DNA of 6,102 nt from Oscillospiraceae bacterium. GTDB taxonomy: Bacteria; Bacillota_A; Clostridia; Oscillospirales; Oscillospiraceae. The stretch is from contig CADAPN010000197.1 of the NCBI GenBank assembly GCA_902789835.1, forward strand, positions 1-6,102, in the 5' to 3' direction. The translations under genes were made by a program, and so were the position numbers. How positions within the stretch are numbered: position 1 is the stretch's first letter; each line of letters opens with the position of its first letter. The notes under the pieces were generated by a model, which did not search any database, was not told where the DNA came from, and saw only the letters and a program-made list of their open reading frames with translations. Positions 5,588 to 6,102 of this stretch are shown piece after piece.

Positions 5588-6102
5588 ATGCTGATTGAGC
5601 AAACTGATTTCGGCCTCACCCGCTCGGGCGAACATGCATCTCTCTTCTCCATCCGGAACAGCCGCGGCATGTGTGCCGTGGTGACAAATTACGGCGCTAT
5701 CCTGGTGAGGCTTCTGGTTCCCTGCCCTGACGGCGTGGCCCGGGATGTGGTTACCGGCTACGATACGCTGCCGGGGTATGAGGCCGGCGGCTTCTTCGGT
5801 GCCACCGTCGGCCGCCATGCCAACCGCATCTCCGGTGCGGCCTTTACGCTGGACGGAGTCGAATACAGCTTGGCCGACAACGACAACGGCTGCAACCTGC
5901 ACTCGGACTTCAAAACCGGCTTTCATAAGCAGCTCTGGAACACCGAACTGCTCCCGGACGGTGTCCGTTTCTTCCGGACCAGTCCCGCTGGCGAGGCCGG
6001 CTTCCCCGGAAATCTGGAGATCAGCGTATTCTACACCCTGGACGATGAAAACGGCCTCCATATCCGCTATGAGGGGGTCAGCGACAGAAAAACCCTGATC
6101 AA
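5588..6102 (+). CDS. Aldose 1-epimerase (mutarotase), GalM family, 3' end beyond the window
   Basis: Interconverts the alpha and beta anomers of a free aldose in the cytoplasm. The reading frame stays open to the window edge, giving 171 complete codons of a protein that is usually about 330-350 residues. Family landmarks are NYGA (34-37), the sugar-binding GATVGRHANRI (71-81, with R76), H105 in NLHSDFKTGFHKQLW where most relatives have LHGG, and SPAGEAGFPGNLEISV (132-147). The second catalytic histidine and the C-terminal glutamate base lie outside the window. SQ loci often carry a mutarotase (for example YihR), because SQases release alpha-SQ while later enzymes may need the other anomer. 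SQ as substrate is therefore inferred from context; a glucose or galactose role cannot be excluded. It follows tctA by 106 nt on the same strand. Confidence 0.88.
   Translation, partial: MLIEQTDFGLTRSGEHASLFSIRNSRGMCAVVTNYGAILVRLLVPCPDGVARDVVTGYDTLPGYEAGGFFGATVGRHANRISGAAFTLDGVEYSLADNDNGCNLHSDFKTGFHKQLWNTELLPDGVRFFRTSPAGEAGFPGNLEISVFYTLDDENGLHIRYEGVSDRKTLI

Noticed and set aside
5513..6061. A 182-codon minus-strand open frame over the 3' end of the window
   Set aside because: It is antisense to a mutarotase frame that contains several GalM motifs and a plausible ribosome binding site.

Overview
The window carries five co-directional + strand genes that look like part of a sulfoquinovose (SQ, 6-deoxy-6-sulfoglucose) utilisation locus. 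The GC-rich coding sequence, AT-rich intergenic DNA, strong AGGAGG-type ribosome binding sites, intrinsic terminator and protein style suggest an anaerobic Clostridia-type bacterium (Bacillota, gut or rumen Oscillospiraceae/Lachnospiraceae-like). That assignment is an inference from style; there is no rRNA or phylogenetic marker here.

Layout: (1) 24-2036, a complete GH31 sulfoquinovosidase (YihQ type) with both catalytic aspartates and all five SQ-recognition residues of the QQRWY signature. (2) 2037-2246, a regulatory region with a near-consensus sigma-70 promoter (TTGACA, 17 bp, TAAAAT), GTGC/GCAC half-sites around it and a leader with AT-rich palindromes. (3) 2247-3197, a TctC-type extracytoplasmic solute-binding protein, followed by a strong intrinsic terminator at 3225-3262. 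(4) 3316-3780 and 3793-5481, the small (TctB) and large (TctA) membrane subunits of a tripartite tricarboxylate transporter (TTT). (5) 5588 to the window end, the first 171 codons of an aldose 1-epimerase (mutarotase).

Proposed working model: the TctCBA transporter brings in an anionic SQ glycoside such as sulfoquinovosyl glycerol. The sulfoquinovosidase, which has no signal peptide, hydrolyses it in the cytoplasm, and the mutarotase interconverts the SQ anomers for the next enzyme. No isomerase, kinase, aldolase, transaldolase, transketolase or sulfonate dehydrogenase lies in the window, so the downstream route (sulfo-EMP, sulfo-ED, sulfo-TAL, sulfo-TK or other) cannot be told. The most notable point is the pairing of a diagnostic sulfoquinovosidase with a TTT transporter, which to my knowledge is not an established SQ importer type.
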